From: Betaproteobacteria bacterium
GTDB lineage: Bacteria; Pseudomonadota; Gammaproteobacteria; Burkholderiales; CAIKXV01
Reading direction: 5' to 3'
DNA: 44,338 nucleotides
Assembly: GCA_021298815.1 (NCBI GenBank)
Contig: JAJTHE010000074.1
Coordinates: forward strand, 1 to 44,338
Shown: in pieces, positions 26,491 through 35,353 of the stretch
How the letters are laid out: each line of letters starts with the position of its first letter
Position numbering within the stretch: position 1 is the first letter of the stretch
Translations under genes and position numbers: made by a program
Notes under the pieces: generated by a model
The model's database searches: none
Told to the model about the DNA's origin: nothing
Seen by the model: only the letters and a program-made list of their open reading frames with translations

Positions 26491-27573
26491 TCAGGTTTCC
26501 AGCGGCAGGCGCACGGCCTGTCCCGAACGCGCAGACCGCTCCATCGCGATCGTCGTCTCGAGGTTGACCAGCGCGGCATCGGGCCGGCAGTGCGGCGTGT
26601 CGGCGCCGGTCACCAGCGAGTCGAGCCAGCTGCGCGTCTCGTTGCCGAGCGGCCCCCAGAATTCGCCCAGCGCCCAGTCGCCGGCGGTATTGCTGCCGAG
26701 GAACGCGAACGGCACTCCGTGGTCGGGCACGTAGGCGTGCGGGATCCCCTTCTCGGAATAGATCAGGTGGTCCATGTGGTCGTCGTCGATGATCATCGTG
26801 CCTTCGGTGCCGAGCAGTTCGACCCGGTCGGACTGGCCCAGCGTCGGGTACTGCGCCGGCAGCGCATAGCTCACGCCGAAGTTGATCACCGCGCCGTCGG
26901 CAAAGGTGACGATCGCCCAGGTCACGTCGTGCGCGCTGTAGCCGGCCTTCCTGAAGATGCCGTGCTGGCCGCGCGCGACCACCTCGACCGGACGGTTGCC
27001 TTCGAGGAACCAGCACATCAGGTCGACGTAGTACGTGAGCACGTCGAGCACCGGCGTCGCATGCGGGTCGCGCTTGAGGATCGAGAACGCCTGCGCGCGC
27101 GAGTTGTAGACCCGTGCCAGGCCACCCACCACGGTGCCCAGCCGCCCATGGTTCATCTGCTCCTTCGCCCGCAGGAAGCATTCCTTGAAACGGCGGCTGT
27201 AGCCGATGCGCAGGTTGCCGTCGTTGGCGCGGATCGCATCTGCGATGCGCTGCGCGTCGGCGAGTTCGAGGGCGATCGGCTTCTCGACCAGCACCGGCTT
27301 GCCCAGTTCGAGCGCGCGGATGATCGGCGCCACATGCTCGCCCTCGGGTGTGGACACGAACACCGCGTTGACCTCCGGTCGATCGATCACCTCGTTGTTG
27401 TTGCCGCTCGAGAAGTCGGCGGCGCAGGTCTTCGCCAGCGCCTGTGCCCGCGACGCATCGAGGTCGGAGATCGCGAGGAAACCGACGGACGGATGTCTTG
27501 CTGAAAGGCGTGCTCGCAGGGTGCCGATGCGTCCGGCACCCACGACGGCGACGCCCAGGGGCCTGATGCTCAC
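26491..27573 (-). CDS. Gfo/Idh/MocA-family NAD(P)-dependent oxidoreductase
   Basis: 360 residues from a GTG start with a GGAGGAGAAG ribosome-binding site. The Rossmann motif is VGAGRIG (11-17), and the catalytic Lys is Lys98 in VEKPIALE. In inositol dehydrogenases an Asp and a His follow as D-x3-H; here the equivalent segment VLDVLTYYVDLMCWFL keeps Asp177 but has Tyr181 in place of His. The family oxidises sugar or polyol hydroxyls, so substrate or mechanism may differ. It is co-oriented with Bug 1 and divergent from Bug 2. Confidence 0.9.
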   Translation of the reverse strand: MSIRPLGVAVVGAGRIGTLRARLSARHPSVGFLAISDLDASRAQALAKTCAADFSSGNNNEVIDRPEVNAVFVSTPEGEHVAPIIRALELGKPVLVEKPIALELADAQRIADAIRANDGNLRIGYSRRFKECFLRAKEQMNHGRLGTVVGGLARVYNSRAQAFSILKRDPHATPVLDVLTYYVDLMCWFLEGNRPVEVVARGQHGIFRKAGYSAHDVTWAIVTFADGAVINFGVSYALPAQYPTLGQSDRVELLGTEGTMIIDDDHMDHLIYSEKGIPHAYVPDHGVPFAFLGSNTAGDWALGEFWGPLGNETRSWLDSLVTGADTPHCRPDAALVNLETTIAMERSARSGQAVRLPLET

Positions 27574-27678
27574 CTTCTCCTCCTGGATCCTATGGTCTGG
27601 GCGCGATGATACGCGCGGCGTGGTTGACCCGCGCAGGCCTGCACGTCACCATCGCACGCCACAGGAGGAGTACCCACG

Positions 27679-28683
27679 ATGACATCCATCAAGACGGCGC
27701 CAGCCGCACGGGATGCCCGCATGATCGCCGCGGTCTCTGCCGCGATCCTGCCGGCCATGCTGCCGATCCCCGATGCGTTCGCGCAGGCCTTCCCCGCCCG
27801 CCCGATCCGGCTGCTGATCCCTGCCTCCCCCGGCGGCCCTGCCGACATCGTCGCGCGCATCGTCGCGCAGAACTACGGCGAGGCGATCGGCCAGCCACTG
27901 GTCGCCGACAACCGCGCCGGTGCCGGTGGCGGCATCGGCGCCGAGATCGTCGCGCGCAGCCAGCCCGACGGCTACACGGTGATGATCAGCCACTCCGGCC
28001 CGCTGGCGATCGAGCCGCTGCGCCAGTCGAAACCGTCGTACGACCCGCTGCGCGACTTCACGCCGCTGTCGCTGGTGGCCGAGCAGGCCTACATGCTGCT
28101 CGTTCACCCGTCGGTGCAGGCGAAGACCGTGCAGGAACTGGTGGCCCTTGCGCGCTCGCGTCCGGGGAAGATGAACTTCGCCTCGGGCGGGCCGGGCACC
28201 GGCATCCACATGGCGGCCGAGCTGTTCAACCTCGTCGCGGCGCTGAAGGTGACCCATGTCCCGTACAAGGGCGCGGGCCCCGGCATGGGCGCGCTGATCG
28301 GCGGCGAGGTCGACATGATGTTCAACGGCATCTCGTCGGCCCTGCCGCAGGTGCGTGCCGGCAAGCTGCGCGCGCTCGCGATGGCCGGCACGAAGCGGTC
28401 GAACCTGCTGCCGGAACTACCGACCATCCAGGAGGCGGGCTTCAAGTACGACACCAGCGGCTGGTACGGCTTCGTCGGCCCTGCCGGGCTGCCGAAGCCG
28501 ATCGTCGCCCGCCTGAACGAGGCGCTGGTGAAGACGCTCGCCAGCGCCGAGGTGCGCGAGCGCTTCTCGGCGCAGGGCATCGACGGCATCGGCTCCACGC
28601 CGGCCGCGTTCGCCGACTTCCTGCGCGAGGAGATGGCGAAGTGGCGCAAGGTGATCGTCGCCTCCGGGCTCAAGGGCGACTGA
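27679..28683 (+). CDS. Bug-family substrate-binding protein (2)
   Basis: 334 residues with a signal sequence ending near FAQA. Pattern segments are FPARPIRLLIPASPGGPADI, DNRAGAGGGIGAEIVAR, PDGYTVMISHSG, MNFASGGPGTGIHM and VTHVPYKGAGPGMGAL. A strong AGGAGGAG ribosome-binding site precedes ATG 27679. It begins a plus-strand group with Bug 3 and a lyase. The 105-bp gap to the divergent oxidoreductase must hold both promoters; no clear consensus is seen. Confidence 0.93.
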   Translation: MTSIKTAPAARDARMIAAVSAAILPAMLPIPDAFAQAFPARPIRLLIPASPGGPADIVARIVAQNYGEAIGQPLVADNRAGAGGGIGAEIVARSQPDGYTVMISHSGPLAIEPLRQSKPSYDPLRDFTPLSLVAEQAYMLLVHPSVQAKTVQELVALARSRPGKMNFASGGPGTGIHMAAELFNLVAALKVTHVPYKGAGPGMGALIGGEVDMMFNGISSALPQVRAGKLRALAMAGTKRSNLLPELPTIQEAGFKYDTSGWYGFVGPAGLPKPIVARLNEALVKTLASAEVRERFSAQGIDGIGSTPAAFADFLREEMAKWRKVIVASGLKGD

Positions 28684-28738
28684 ACGATCGCCGGGCCGAC
28701 CAGGGCGTGGCAGCCCGCGCCGTCGTGCCCCTGCACGC

Positions 28739-28744
28739 TACAAT
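28739..28744 (+). promoter_or_regulatory. Possible -10 element ahead of Bug 3
   Basis: TACAAT occurs in GCTACAATC, a common -10 context in betaproteobacteria, 55 bp before ATG 28799. No convincing -35 hexamer is found 16-18 nt upstream. Confidence 0.3.
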
Positions 28745-28798
28745 CAGCTGACGGGTAATTCAGCCCGCGCCCACCCGACAGCAGAAGGAAAGCACCCC

Positions 28799-29788
28799 AT
28801 GACCATCGATGTCCGCTCGCTGTTCGGCGCATTCGCAGTCGGGACCAGCCTTGCCGCCGGCACCGGCGCCGCATGGGCGGCGGCGGCCGAGTTCCCGGCG
28901 AAGCCCATCCGCCTGATCATCCCGTTCGCCGCAGGCAGCGCCACCGACGTCTCGGCGCGCCTGTTCGGCACGGAGCTCGCGAAGCAGATGGGCCAGCAGG
29001 TCGTCGCCGACAACCGGGCCGGGGCAGGCGGCGCGATCGGCATGCAGGCACTGGCCACTTCGGCAGCGGACGGCTACGTGATCGGCTATGCAGGGCCGGG
29101 TCCGCTCGCCATCAATCCTGCGATCACGCCGTCACTGCCGTACAACGTCGCGCGCGACTTCCAGCCGGTGTCGCAGGCCGTGGAGGCAGCCCTGCTGGTC
29201 GCGGTGACGACGGCGCTGCCCGTGAAGGACATCAAGGGCCTGATCGCGATCGCTCGCAAGCGCCCGGGCGAACTGAGCAACGCGTCGGCCGGCACGGGCA
29301 CCATCGGGCACCTCGCCGGCGAGTACTTCAAGATGCTCACCAGCACGAACATCCTGCACGTGCCCTACAAGGGCGGAGCCCAGGCAACGGCGGACGTGAT
29401 GGCCGGGCATGTGCAGATGCTGTTCGATCCACTCACCGGGGTGGGCGTGCACATTCAATCGGGCCGGCTGCGCGCCCTGGCGGTGACCGGACCCAGGCGG
29501 CTGGCCGCCTTTCCGAACCTGCCGACGGTGGCGGAGTCCGGCGTCCCTGGCTACGAAGTGATGACCTGGGGAGGCATCCTCGCCCCCGCCGGCATTCCCC
29601 GGAACGTCCTTGACCGCCTGAATGCGGAGATGCAGCGGGCGGTCAGGTCGCCAGTGATCATCGAGCGCTACGGTGCCCTCGGTGCCACGCCGGTAGCCGG
29701 GACGCCCGAGCAGTTCGCGGAACTGATCCGGAGCGAGACCGCCAAGTGGGCGAAGGTCGTGAAGTTCGCACAGGTGCAGCCGAACTGA
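28799..29788 (+). CDS. Bug-family substrate-binding protein (3)
   Basis: 329 residues with an N-terminal signal (FAVGTSLAAGTGAAWAA). Typical segments are FPAKPIRLIIPFAAGSATDV, DNRAGAGGAIGMQALA, NASAGTGTIGHLAG and LHVPYKGGAQATADVM. The usual PGG loop is AGSA here, so the ligand-binding loop differs from the other paralogs. AGAAGGAAAG precedes the ATG. It is followed 10 bp later by the lyase gene, so the two are probably co-translated. Confidence 0.92.
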   Translation: MTIDVRSLFGAFAVGTSLAAGTGAAWAAAAEFPAKPIRLIIPFAAGSATDVSARLFGTELAKQMGQQVVADNRAGAGGAIGMQALATSAADGYVIGYAGPGPLAINPAITPSLPYNVARDFQPVSQAVEAALLVAVTTALPVKDIKGLIAIARKRPGELSNASAGTGTIGHLAGEYFKMLTSTNILHVPYKGGAQATADVMAGHVQMLFDPLTGVGVHIQSGRLRALAVTGPRRLAAFPNLPTVAESGVPGYEVMTWGGILAPAGIPRNVLDRLNAEMQRAVRSPVIIERYGALGATPVAGTPEQFAELIRSETAKWAKVVKFAQVQPN

Positions 29789-29798
29789 TCGCGAACTG

Positions 29799-31178
29799 AT
29801 GCCTGCGACCGAGGCGTCGTCCACCATGCCTTCGCCACGGCGCGCCCGCCCGGATGTCGCTGCGATCGAAGCGCTGTTCAGCCGCGAGCGCCTCTGGCAG
29901 GCCTTCATGGACATCGAGGCCACGCTGGCGGAGGTGCAGGCCGAACTCGGCATGATCCCCGTAACGGCAGCGGCCGAGATCCGGCGCAGGGCCGACCTCG
30001 ACGCGATCGGTCCGGCGGCGCTCGCCGCGGACATCGCGCGCACCCGTGCGCCGATCCACTCGATCGCGCGCGCGCTGGCGCAGGCCTGCGACGGCGATGC
30101 CGGCGACTACGTGCACTGGGGGGCCACCACGCAGAACCTGACCCAGACCGGCCGTACCCTGCTGATGCGCGAAGCGCACGATGCGCTGCTGGCGCTGCTG
30201 GGCGATATCCTCGTCCGCATGGCCGGGCTGGCCGAAGCGAGCGCAGGGATGCTCGCGGCCGGGCGCACGAACCACAGGCATGCGCTTCCGATCACCTTCG
30301 GACTCAAGGTCGCGGGATGGATCGAGGAACTGCTGCGCCACGTGGATCGGCTGCGCGGCGCCGAGCCGCGGGTGTTCGTCTCGCTGTGGGGCGGCGCGCT
30401 CGGGGCGATGCACGCGTTCGGCGAGCACGGACCCGAGATCAACCGGCGGCTGTCCCGGCGCCTCGGGCTTGCGCCGCTGGCGGTGCCCTCGCGGGCCGGC
30501 ACCGACCACGTGGCCGAATACGTGATGCTGCTGGCGCTGCTGGGCACCACGTTCTCGAAGATCGCGCGCGAACTCTATGCACTGATGGCCGACGAGATCG
30601 ACGAGGTGTCCGAGTCGCTCGGCGGGGACGTCGTCGGTTCCAGCACCATGCCGCAGAAGGTGAATTCGAAGGTCGCCGTGCAGGTCATCGCGCTCGCCGG
30701 CCGGTTGCGCAGCCAGGTGCCGCTGGCGCTGGAGGCCATGCAGCCCACGCACGAAGGCGATGCCGCCAACAACCAGATGATGTACTGGCTGATGGAGGGC
30801 ACGGGACCGCTCGCCTACGCGGTCGCCTGGGAGATGGACCAGCTGCTCGCCTGCCTGCGCCTGCATCCCGACCGGATGCTGCGCAACCTCGGGCACTCGG
30901 CCGGGGCGATCGCCGCGGAGAACGCGATGATGCTGCTCGCGCCGGCGCTCGGCCGCGGCGCCGCCCATGACCTGCTCCACCATGCGCTGGAGGAAGCGCA
31001 GGCCGCAGGCGGCCAGCTCGTCGACCGCCTGCTCGCCGACGAGCGCGTGCGCCTGTCGGTCGACGAAGCGGCGCTGCGCGCGGCGCTGGATCCGGCCGGA
31101 TACACGGGGCGCAGTGCCGACATGGCACGCGAGATGGCCATGGCCGCGCGCGCGGCCGCGGCGCGCCTGCACTGCTAG
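29799..31178 (+). CDS. Aspartase/fumarase-superfamily lyase (PcaB/adenylosuccinate lyase-like)
   Basis: 459 residues. The superfamily signature GSSTMPQKVNSK is at 280-291, with HWGATTQNLTQTG (106-118) forming the first conserved block. The second block reads GRTNHRHALPITFG, where adenylosuccinate lyases have THxQxAxP, so a conserved His is Asn here. The overall form resembles 3-carboxy-cis,cis-muconate cycloisomerase-like proteins more than housekeeping PurB. The substrate is probably a dicarboxylate adduct that Bug 3 may bind. The start is uncertain; ATG 29826 is also possible. It converges on the amidohydrolase with a 4-bp gap. Confidence 0.85.
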   Translation: MPATEASSTMPSPRRARPDVAAIEALFSRERLWQAFMDIEATLAEVQAELGMIPVTAAAEIRRRADLDAIGPAALAADIARTRAPIHSIARALAQACDGDAGDYVHWGATTQNLTQTGRTLLMREAHDALLALLGDILVRMAGLAEASAGMLAAGRTNHRHALPITFGLKVAGWIEELLRHVDRLRGAEPRVFVSLWGGALGAMHAFGEHGPEINRRLSRRLGLAPLAVPSRAGTDHVAEYVMLLALLGTTFSKIARELYALMADEIDEVSESLGGDVVGSSTMPQKVNSKVAVQVIALAGRLRSQVPLALEAMQPTHEGDAANNQMMYWLMEGTGPLAYAVAWEMDQLLACLRLHPDRMLRNLGHSAGAIAAENAMMLLAPALGRGAAHDLLHHALEEAQAAGGQLVDRLLADERVRLSVDEAALRAALDPAGYTGRSADMAREMAMAARAAAARLHC

Positions 31179-31182
31179 GAAA

Positions 31183-32169
31183 TCAGAGCCGCAGCAGGCG
31201 CGCCGCGTTGTCCCAGAATACCGCCTGCCTGCCGGCGTCGTCGAGCACGCTGATCTCGTGCACCACGCCCACCGGGTCGTTGTGCGCGATGTCGAAGCAG
31301 TAGTCGCTGCCCATCAGGATGCGGTCGACGCCGACCAGCTTCACCAGGTAGTCCATCACCTCGGGGCAGTAGCTGATCGTGTCGTAGGTGAAGCGCTTCA
31401 GGTATTCGCTCGGCGCGCGCGGCAGGTGCTTGCATTCCGGGCGCACCTTGAAGCCCTGGTCGAGCCGGCCACGCAGGATCGGCAGCGCGCCGCCGGCATG
31501 GGGCAGCGACACCTCGAGCTTCGGGAATGCGTCGAGCACGCCGCCGAAGATCAGGTGCGAGGCGGCGATCGCCACCTCGAACGGGTTGCCCAGCGTGTTG
31601 ATCAGGTACCACTGCTTGAGCCGCTCGTTGTTGATCATCATCGGGTGCAGGAACAGCGGCAGCCCGAGGTCGGCCATGCGCTCGTAGACCGGGAAGAAGC
31701 TGCGGTCGGAGAGTTCGCGGTCGCGCACCGCGGTGGCCATGTAGATGCCGCGAATGCCGGGTAGCTTCGCCGCACGCTCCAGTTCCTCGAGCGCGAGGTT
31801 CGGGTTCTGGAACGGCAGGTGCGCGAAGCCGATGAAGCGGTCGGGATGGGCGACATGCGCGGCGCTGATCGCGTCGTTCACCGCCTGCGACAGTTGCAGC
31901 CCCAGTTCGTCGTCGGCCCAGTAGACCATCGGCTGGGTCATCGACAGCGCGTGCATGTCGATGCCCATGCGGTCCATGTAGGCGAGGCGCTCGTCGAGGT
32001 CGATGAAGCCCGAGGTGATCGGCCCGGTGCGCAGGTTTAGCCCGACCTGGATGAACCGCGCGCCGGTGGCGTCGCTGGTCACCGTCGTGCCGCAGCGGCC
32101 GCCGAACTTCGCGACCAGTTCGATGAAGCGTTCCGGGAAGAAATGGGCGTGGGTGTCGATGTTCGGCAT
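31183..32169 (-). CDS. ACMSD-like amidohydrolase (amidohydrolase 2 family)
   Basis: 328 residues. Metal ligands match the ACMSD type: His7 and His9 (IDTHAHFFPERF), His175 (LFLHPM), His224 (SLPHAGG) and Asp289 (MGSDYCFD). The family includes non-oxidative decarboxylases of 2-amino-3-carboxymuconate semialdehyde and aromatic acids, and some hydrolases. An AAGGACCGCC ribosome-binding site fits ATG 32169. It is the last gene of the minus-strand set SMP-30, Bug 5, Bug 4, amidohydrolase. Confidence 0.9.
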   Translation of the reverse strand: MPNIDTHAHFFPERFIELVAKFGGRCGTTVTSDATGARFIQVGLNLRTGPITSGFIDLDERLAYMDRMGIDMHALSMTQPMVYWADDELGLQLSQAVNDAISAAHVAHPDRFIGFAHLPFQNPNLALEELERAAKLPGIRGIYMATAVRDRELSDRSFFPVYERMADLGLPLFLHPMMINNERLKQWYLINTLGNPFEVAIAASHLIFGGVLDAFPKLEVSLPHAGGALPILRGRLDQGFKVRPECKHLPRAPSEYLKRFTYDTISYCPEVMDYLVKLVGVDRILMGSDYCFDIAHNDPVGVVHEISVLDDAGRQAVFWDNAARLLRL

Positions 32170-32178
32170 GGCGGTCCT

Positions 32179-32223
32179 TCGGTTCGGCGTGGCTCGGTCC
32201 GGCGTGGCCCGGTCCGGCGTGAC
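32179..32223. repeat. 15-bp tandem repeat, three units
   Basis: Three adjacent 15-bp units (32179-32193, 32194-32208, 32209-32223) of the type TCGGTCCGGCGTGGC, differing at one to three positions. They fill the gap between the Bug 4 stop and the amidohydrolase ribosome-binding site. Probably slippage; no role is evident. Confidence 0.75.
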
Positions 32224-33225
32224 TCAGTTGAGCGTGATCTTCGCGGTGCGCACGACCCGGCCCCACTTCTCGAGCTCGGCCTTGATGAACGCGGCGAAGG
32301 CATCCGGCGGCATGCCGCCCGGTTCGGCGCCGTCCGCGGCCAGGCGCTGCCCGACGTCGGGCAGCAGCAATGCCCTGGCCACTTCCGCGTGCATGCGGCC
32401 CACGGCCTCGCGCGGCGTGCCCGCGGGCGCGAACAGCGCGTACCAGAAGATCGCCTCGTAGCCAGGCACCCCACCCTCGGCGATCGTCGGCACCTCGGGC
32501 ATCGCGGCCGCGCGCTTCGCACCGGTGACGCCGATGGCGCGCAGCCGGCCGGAACGCAGGTGGGGCGCGACGGTCAGCGTGTTCGGCGTGGCGAGTTGCA
32601 CATGGCCGGCGAGCAGGTCCGCCGTGGCCGGGCCGGCACCCTTGTACGGAATGTGAACGATGTTCAGGCCGGCCATCGACAGGAAAAGCTCCATCGCCAT
32701 GTGCAGCGACGTCCCCGCGCCGGCCGAGCTGTAGTTGAGCGCACCGGGCCGCGCCTTCGCCAGCGCGATCAGCTCCTTCACCGATTTCACCGGCAGGCTC
32801 GGGTGCACGGTCAGCACGTGGGGCAGGGACGCGGCGAGCGTGACCGGCACGAAGTCGCGCAGGATGTCGTAGGGCGGCTGCTTCGCCAGCACCTGGTTGA
32901 GCACGATCGCGCTGGCCGCCATCAGCTGGGTATAGCCATCCGCCGGTGCACGCGCGACGAACTCGGTGCCCAGGATCTGCCCGGCACCCGGGCGGTTCTC
33001 GACGACGACGGACTGTCCCAGCGCCTCGCCCACGCGGCTGGCCAGCACCCGCGTGACGATATCGGTGCCGCCTCCCGGCGAGGTGGGCACGATGATGCGC
33101 ACGGGCTTGGCGGGCCATCCCGGTGCAGGTTGCGCCATCACGGCGGACGGTGCGCACAGCACGAGCGCCAGCCGCAGCAGCGTGCCCGCCGCAGGCCGCG
33201 GCGCGGCCAGGGAAGATGCAGTCAT
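32224..33225 (-). CDS. Bug-family substrate-binding protein (4)
   Basis: 333 residues from ATG 33225; a GTG at 33249 gives eight more residues, but the ATG start aligns with the paralog Bug 5 (MTASS against MTVSS) and places the signal peptide (LRLALVLCAPSAVMA) correctly. Motifs are WPAKPVRIIVPTSPGGGTDI, NRPGAGQILGTEFVAR and VHIPYKGAGPATADLLAG. It is very similar along its length to Bug 5 directly upstream, indicating tandem duplication. Confidence 0.93.
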   Translation of the reverse strand: MTASSLAAPRPAAGTLLRLALVLCAPSAVMAQPAPGWPAKPVRIIVPTSPGGGTDIVTRVLASRVGEALGQSVVVENRPGAGQILGTEFVARAPADGYTQLMAASAIVLNQVLAKQPPYDILRDFVPVTLAASLPHVLTVHPSLPVKSVKELIALAKARPGALNYSSAGAGTSLHMAMELFLSMAGLNIVHIPYKGAGPATADLLAGHVQLATPNTLTVAPHLRSGRLRAIGVTGAKRAAAMPEVPTIAEGGVPGYEAIFWYALFAPAGTPREAVGRMHAEVARALLLPDVGQRLAADGAEPGGMPPDAFAAFIKAELEKWGRVVRTAKITLN

Positions 33226-33282
33226 CGGTGGCAAGTCCTTGTTCGTCACGTTTCGTCCCGCCCTGTTTCATTCCACCGGACT

Positions 33283-34272
33283 TCAGTCCAGTGCCAGCTT
33301 CGCGTCGCGCACGACGCGGCTCCATTTCTCGATCTCCGACCTGACGTAGGCGGCGAACGCCTCAGGACTCATGCCGCCGGCCTCGGCGCCATCGGCGGCC
33401 AGCCGCTTCGCGACGTCCGGCGCCTGCAGCGCCTTCGCCGTCTCGGACTGCATGCGGTTGACCGCGTCGCGCGGCGTCCCGGCCGGTGCGAACAGGCCGT
33501 ACCACTGGATCGCCTCGTAGCCGGGCAGCCCGGCCTCGGCGATGGCCGGCACCTCGGGCAGCCCGGCCGCACGCTTCAGGCTGGTCACCCCGAGCGCACG
33601 CAGGCGCCCGGAACGCAGGTGCGGCGCGGCGGTCAGCGTGTTCGGCATCGACAGCTGGACATGGCCGGCGAGCAGGTCGGCGGTTGCGGGACCGGTGCCC
33701 TTGTACGCGACATGCACGATGTCGGCCGCGGCCATCGAGCGCAGCAGTTCCATCGACATGTGGGGCGAGGTGCCGGCGCCGGCGGAGCTGTAGTTCAGCA
33801 TCCCGGGCCTGGCCTTGGCCAGTGCGATCAGCTGCCTCACCGACTTCGCCGGCAGGCTCGGATGGACGGTCAGCACGTTGGGCAGGGTCGCCGCGACCGT
33901 CACCGGCACGAAGTCGCGCAAGGTGTCGTACGGCGGCTTCTTCGCGAGCACCTGGTTCAGGACGATGGCGCTCGCCGCCATCAGCTGGGTATAGCCGTCG
34001 GGTGCCGCACGCGCGACGAACTCGGTGCCGAGGATCTGGCCAGCACCCGGTCTGTTCTCGACCACCACCGACTGCCCGAAGACGTCGGTCAGGCGCGCTG
34101 CCAGCACGCGCGTGACGATGTCCGTGCCGCCACCGGGCGAGGTCGGCACGACGATGCGTACCGGCTTGGCCGGCCATGCGGGCGCCTGCGCCGCCGCGAG
34201 CGCGGGCAGGAGGGCGGCGGTACAGGCCGCGGCGGCGGCCAGTGCCCTGGAAGGATTCGACGAGACGGTCAT
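33283..34272 (-). CDS. Bug-family substrate-binding protein (5)
   Basis: 329 residues with a signal peptide (ALAAAAACTAALLPALAAA). Motifs are WPAKPVRIVVPTSPGGGTDI, NRPGAGQILGTEFVAR, PDGYTQLMAASAIVLNQVLA and VHVAYKGTGPATADLLAG. Most positions match Bug 4, including whole stretches such as the TQLMAASAIVLNQVLAK segment, so the pair is a recent duplication. A GAGGAC ribosome-binding site precedes the ATG. It lies downstream of the SMP-30 gene on the same strand. Confidence 0.93.
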   Translation of the reverse strand: MTVSSNPSRALAAAAACTAALLPALAAAQAPAWPAKPVRIVVPTSPGGGTDIVTRVLAARLTDVFGQSVVVENRPGAGQILGTEFVARAAPDGYTQLMAASAIVLNQVLAKKPPYDTLRDFVPVTVAATLPNVLTVHPSLPAKSVRQLIALAKARPGMLNYSSAGAGTSPHMSMELLRSMAAADIVHVAYKGTGPATADLLAGHVQLSMPNTLTAAPHLRSGRLRALGVTSLKRAAGLPEVPAIAEAGLPGYEAIQWYGLFAPAGTPRDAVNRMQSETAKALQAPDVAKRLAADGAEAGGMSPEAFAAYVRSEIEKWSRVVRDAKLALD

Positions 34273-34387
34273 GGTGTCCTCACGAGGTGTCGCGCATCCG
34301 TCTGCCCGCGCCGCGGGTCACGATGCGATCGTCCGACGATGTCCGGCGACGCACGCCCGGCGGCGGCGCGGTGCGGCCGGAGGGGAT

Positions 34388-35308
34388 TCACTGATGGGAG
34401 TAAAGCTGCAGCCCCGGAACCGGCAGCTCGCAGCGAAGGATGGTGCCGCGATACGAGTCGGTGATGTACAGGTGGCGGCCTTCCGGTCCGCCGTAGGCCA
34501 TGTTGGTCAGGCGTCCGCCGCCGTCGGGCGCACGGATGCCGTACAGGAACTCGCCCGCCGGGCTCATCAGCCAGACGATGCCCACGCGTGCATGGCCGAC
34601 CGCGAGGTTGCCCTTCGCATCCACCGCCAGGCCGTCCGGCCCGTGCATCCCGGGCAGGTAGCCGAACACGCCGCACTTGCTCGGCACGCCGTCGCGCAGC
34701 GGCAGGTGCCACATGCAGTTGGTGCGCGTCATCGCGACATACACCGCCGACTCGTCGGGCGACAGCGCGATCCCGTTCGGGCTGGGACCGTTGTCGATCA
34801 GGCACTCCAGCTTGCGGTCGGGCGTGGCGCGCCAGACGCGGCCGGTCTGGTCGTGCACGCCGGTCTGCCCCTGGTCGGTGAAGTAGAGGTCGCCGTTGCT
34901 CGCGAACACCAGGTCGTTCACGCCCTTGAAGCCTTCCGACCGGGCATGGGTGATCCACGGCTCGACCTTTCCGGTCGCCGGGTCGCAGGTCATCACGCCG
35001 AGCCGGTAGTCGGTGATGAACAGGCGGCCGTCCTTGTGCACCGCCAGCCCGTTGGGCCAGCCGTCGTACTCCGCGGCCACGCTCACCCGGGCATCGGGCG
35101 TGATGCGGAAGATGCGCCCGAACGGGATGTCGACCACGTAGAGGTTGCCGTCGCGGTCGAACGCCGGCCCTTCCAGGAAGCAGCCCAGCTTCGAGCCCGG
35201 ATGGTTCGACTCGATCCAGGTCGACGGCTGCCCGGACTTGCCCAGGTGCGCGGGGATGGTCGCGAACACTTCTGCGACGAGTTCGGTCGGTGGATTGAAG
35301 AAGCGCAT
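34388..35308 (-). CDS. SMP-30/gluconolactonase-family protein
   Basis: 306 residues, six-bladed propeller type. Probable divalent metal ligands are Glu46 (LEGPAFDRDG), Asn178 (SPNGIALSPD) and Asp225 (MHGPDGLAVD), with Asn131 in GVNDLVF at the substrate site. No signal peptide is seen, so it is likely cytoplasmic. These enzymes hydrolyse sugar or aromatic lactones. It heads the minus-strand group and is divergent from Bug 6, with only 45 bp between the starts. The 34273-34387 gap to Bug 5 contains no gene. Confidence 0.9.
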   Translation of the reverse strand: MRFFNPPTELVAEVFATIPAHLGKSGQPSTWIESNHPGSKLGCFLEGPAFDRDGNLYVVDIPFGRIFRITPDARVSVAAEYDGWPNGLAVHKDGRLFITDYRLGVMTCDPATGKVEPWITHARSEGFKGVNDLVFASNGDLYFTDQGQTGVHDQTGRVWRATPDRKLECLIDNGPSPNGIALSPDESAVYVAMTRTNCMWHLPLRDGVPSKCGVFGYLPGMHGPDGLAVDAKGNLAVGHARVGIVWLMSPAGEFLYGIRAPDGGGRLTNMAYGGPEGRHLYITDSYRGTILRCELPVPGLQLYSHQ

Positions 35309-35353
35309 GGGTCTATCCTAGTGAAAACGAGGAAACGAAGCGAGGAGGACAAC

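Noticed and set aside
34025-35353. Upstream extension of Bug 6 giving a 782-residue protein
   Set aside because: The extra sequence is antisense to Bug 5 and SMP-30 and lacks a domain; the ribosome-binding site and signal peptide place the start at 35354.
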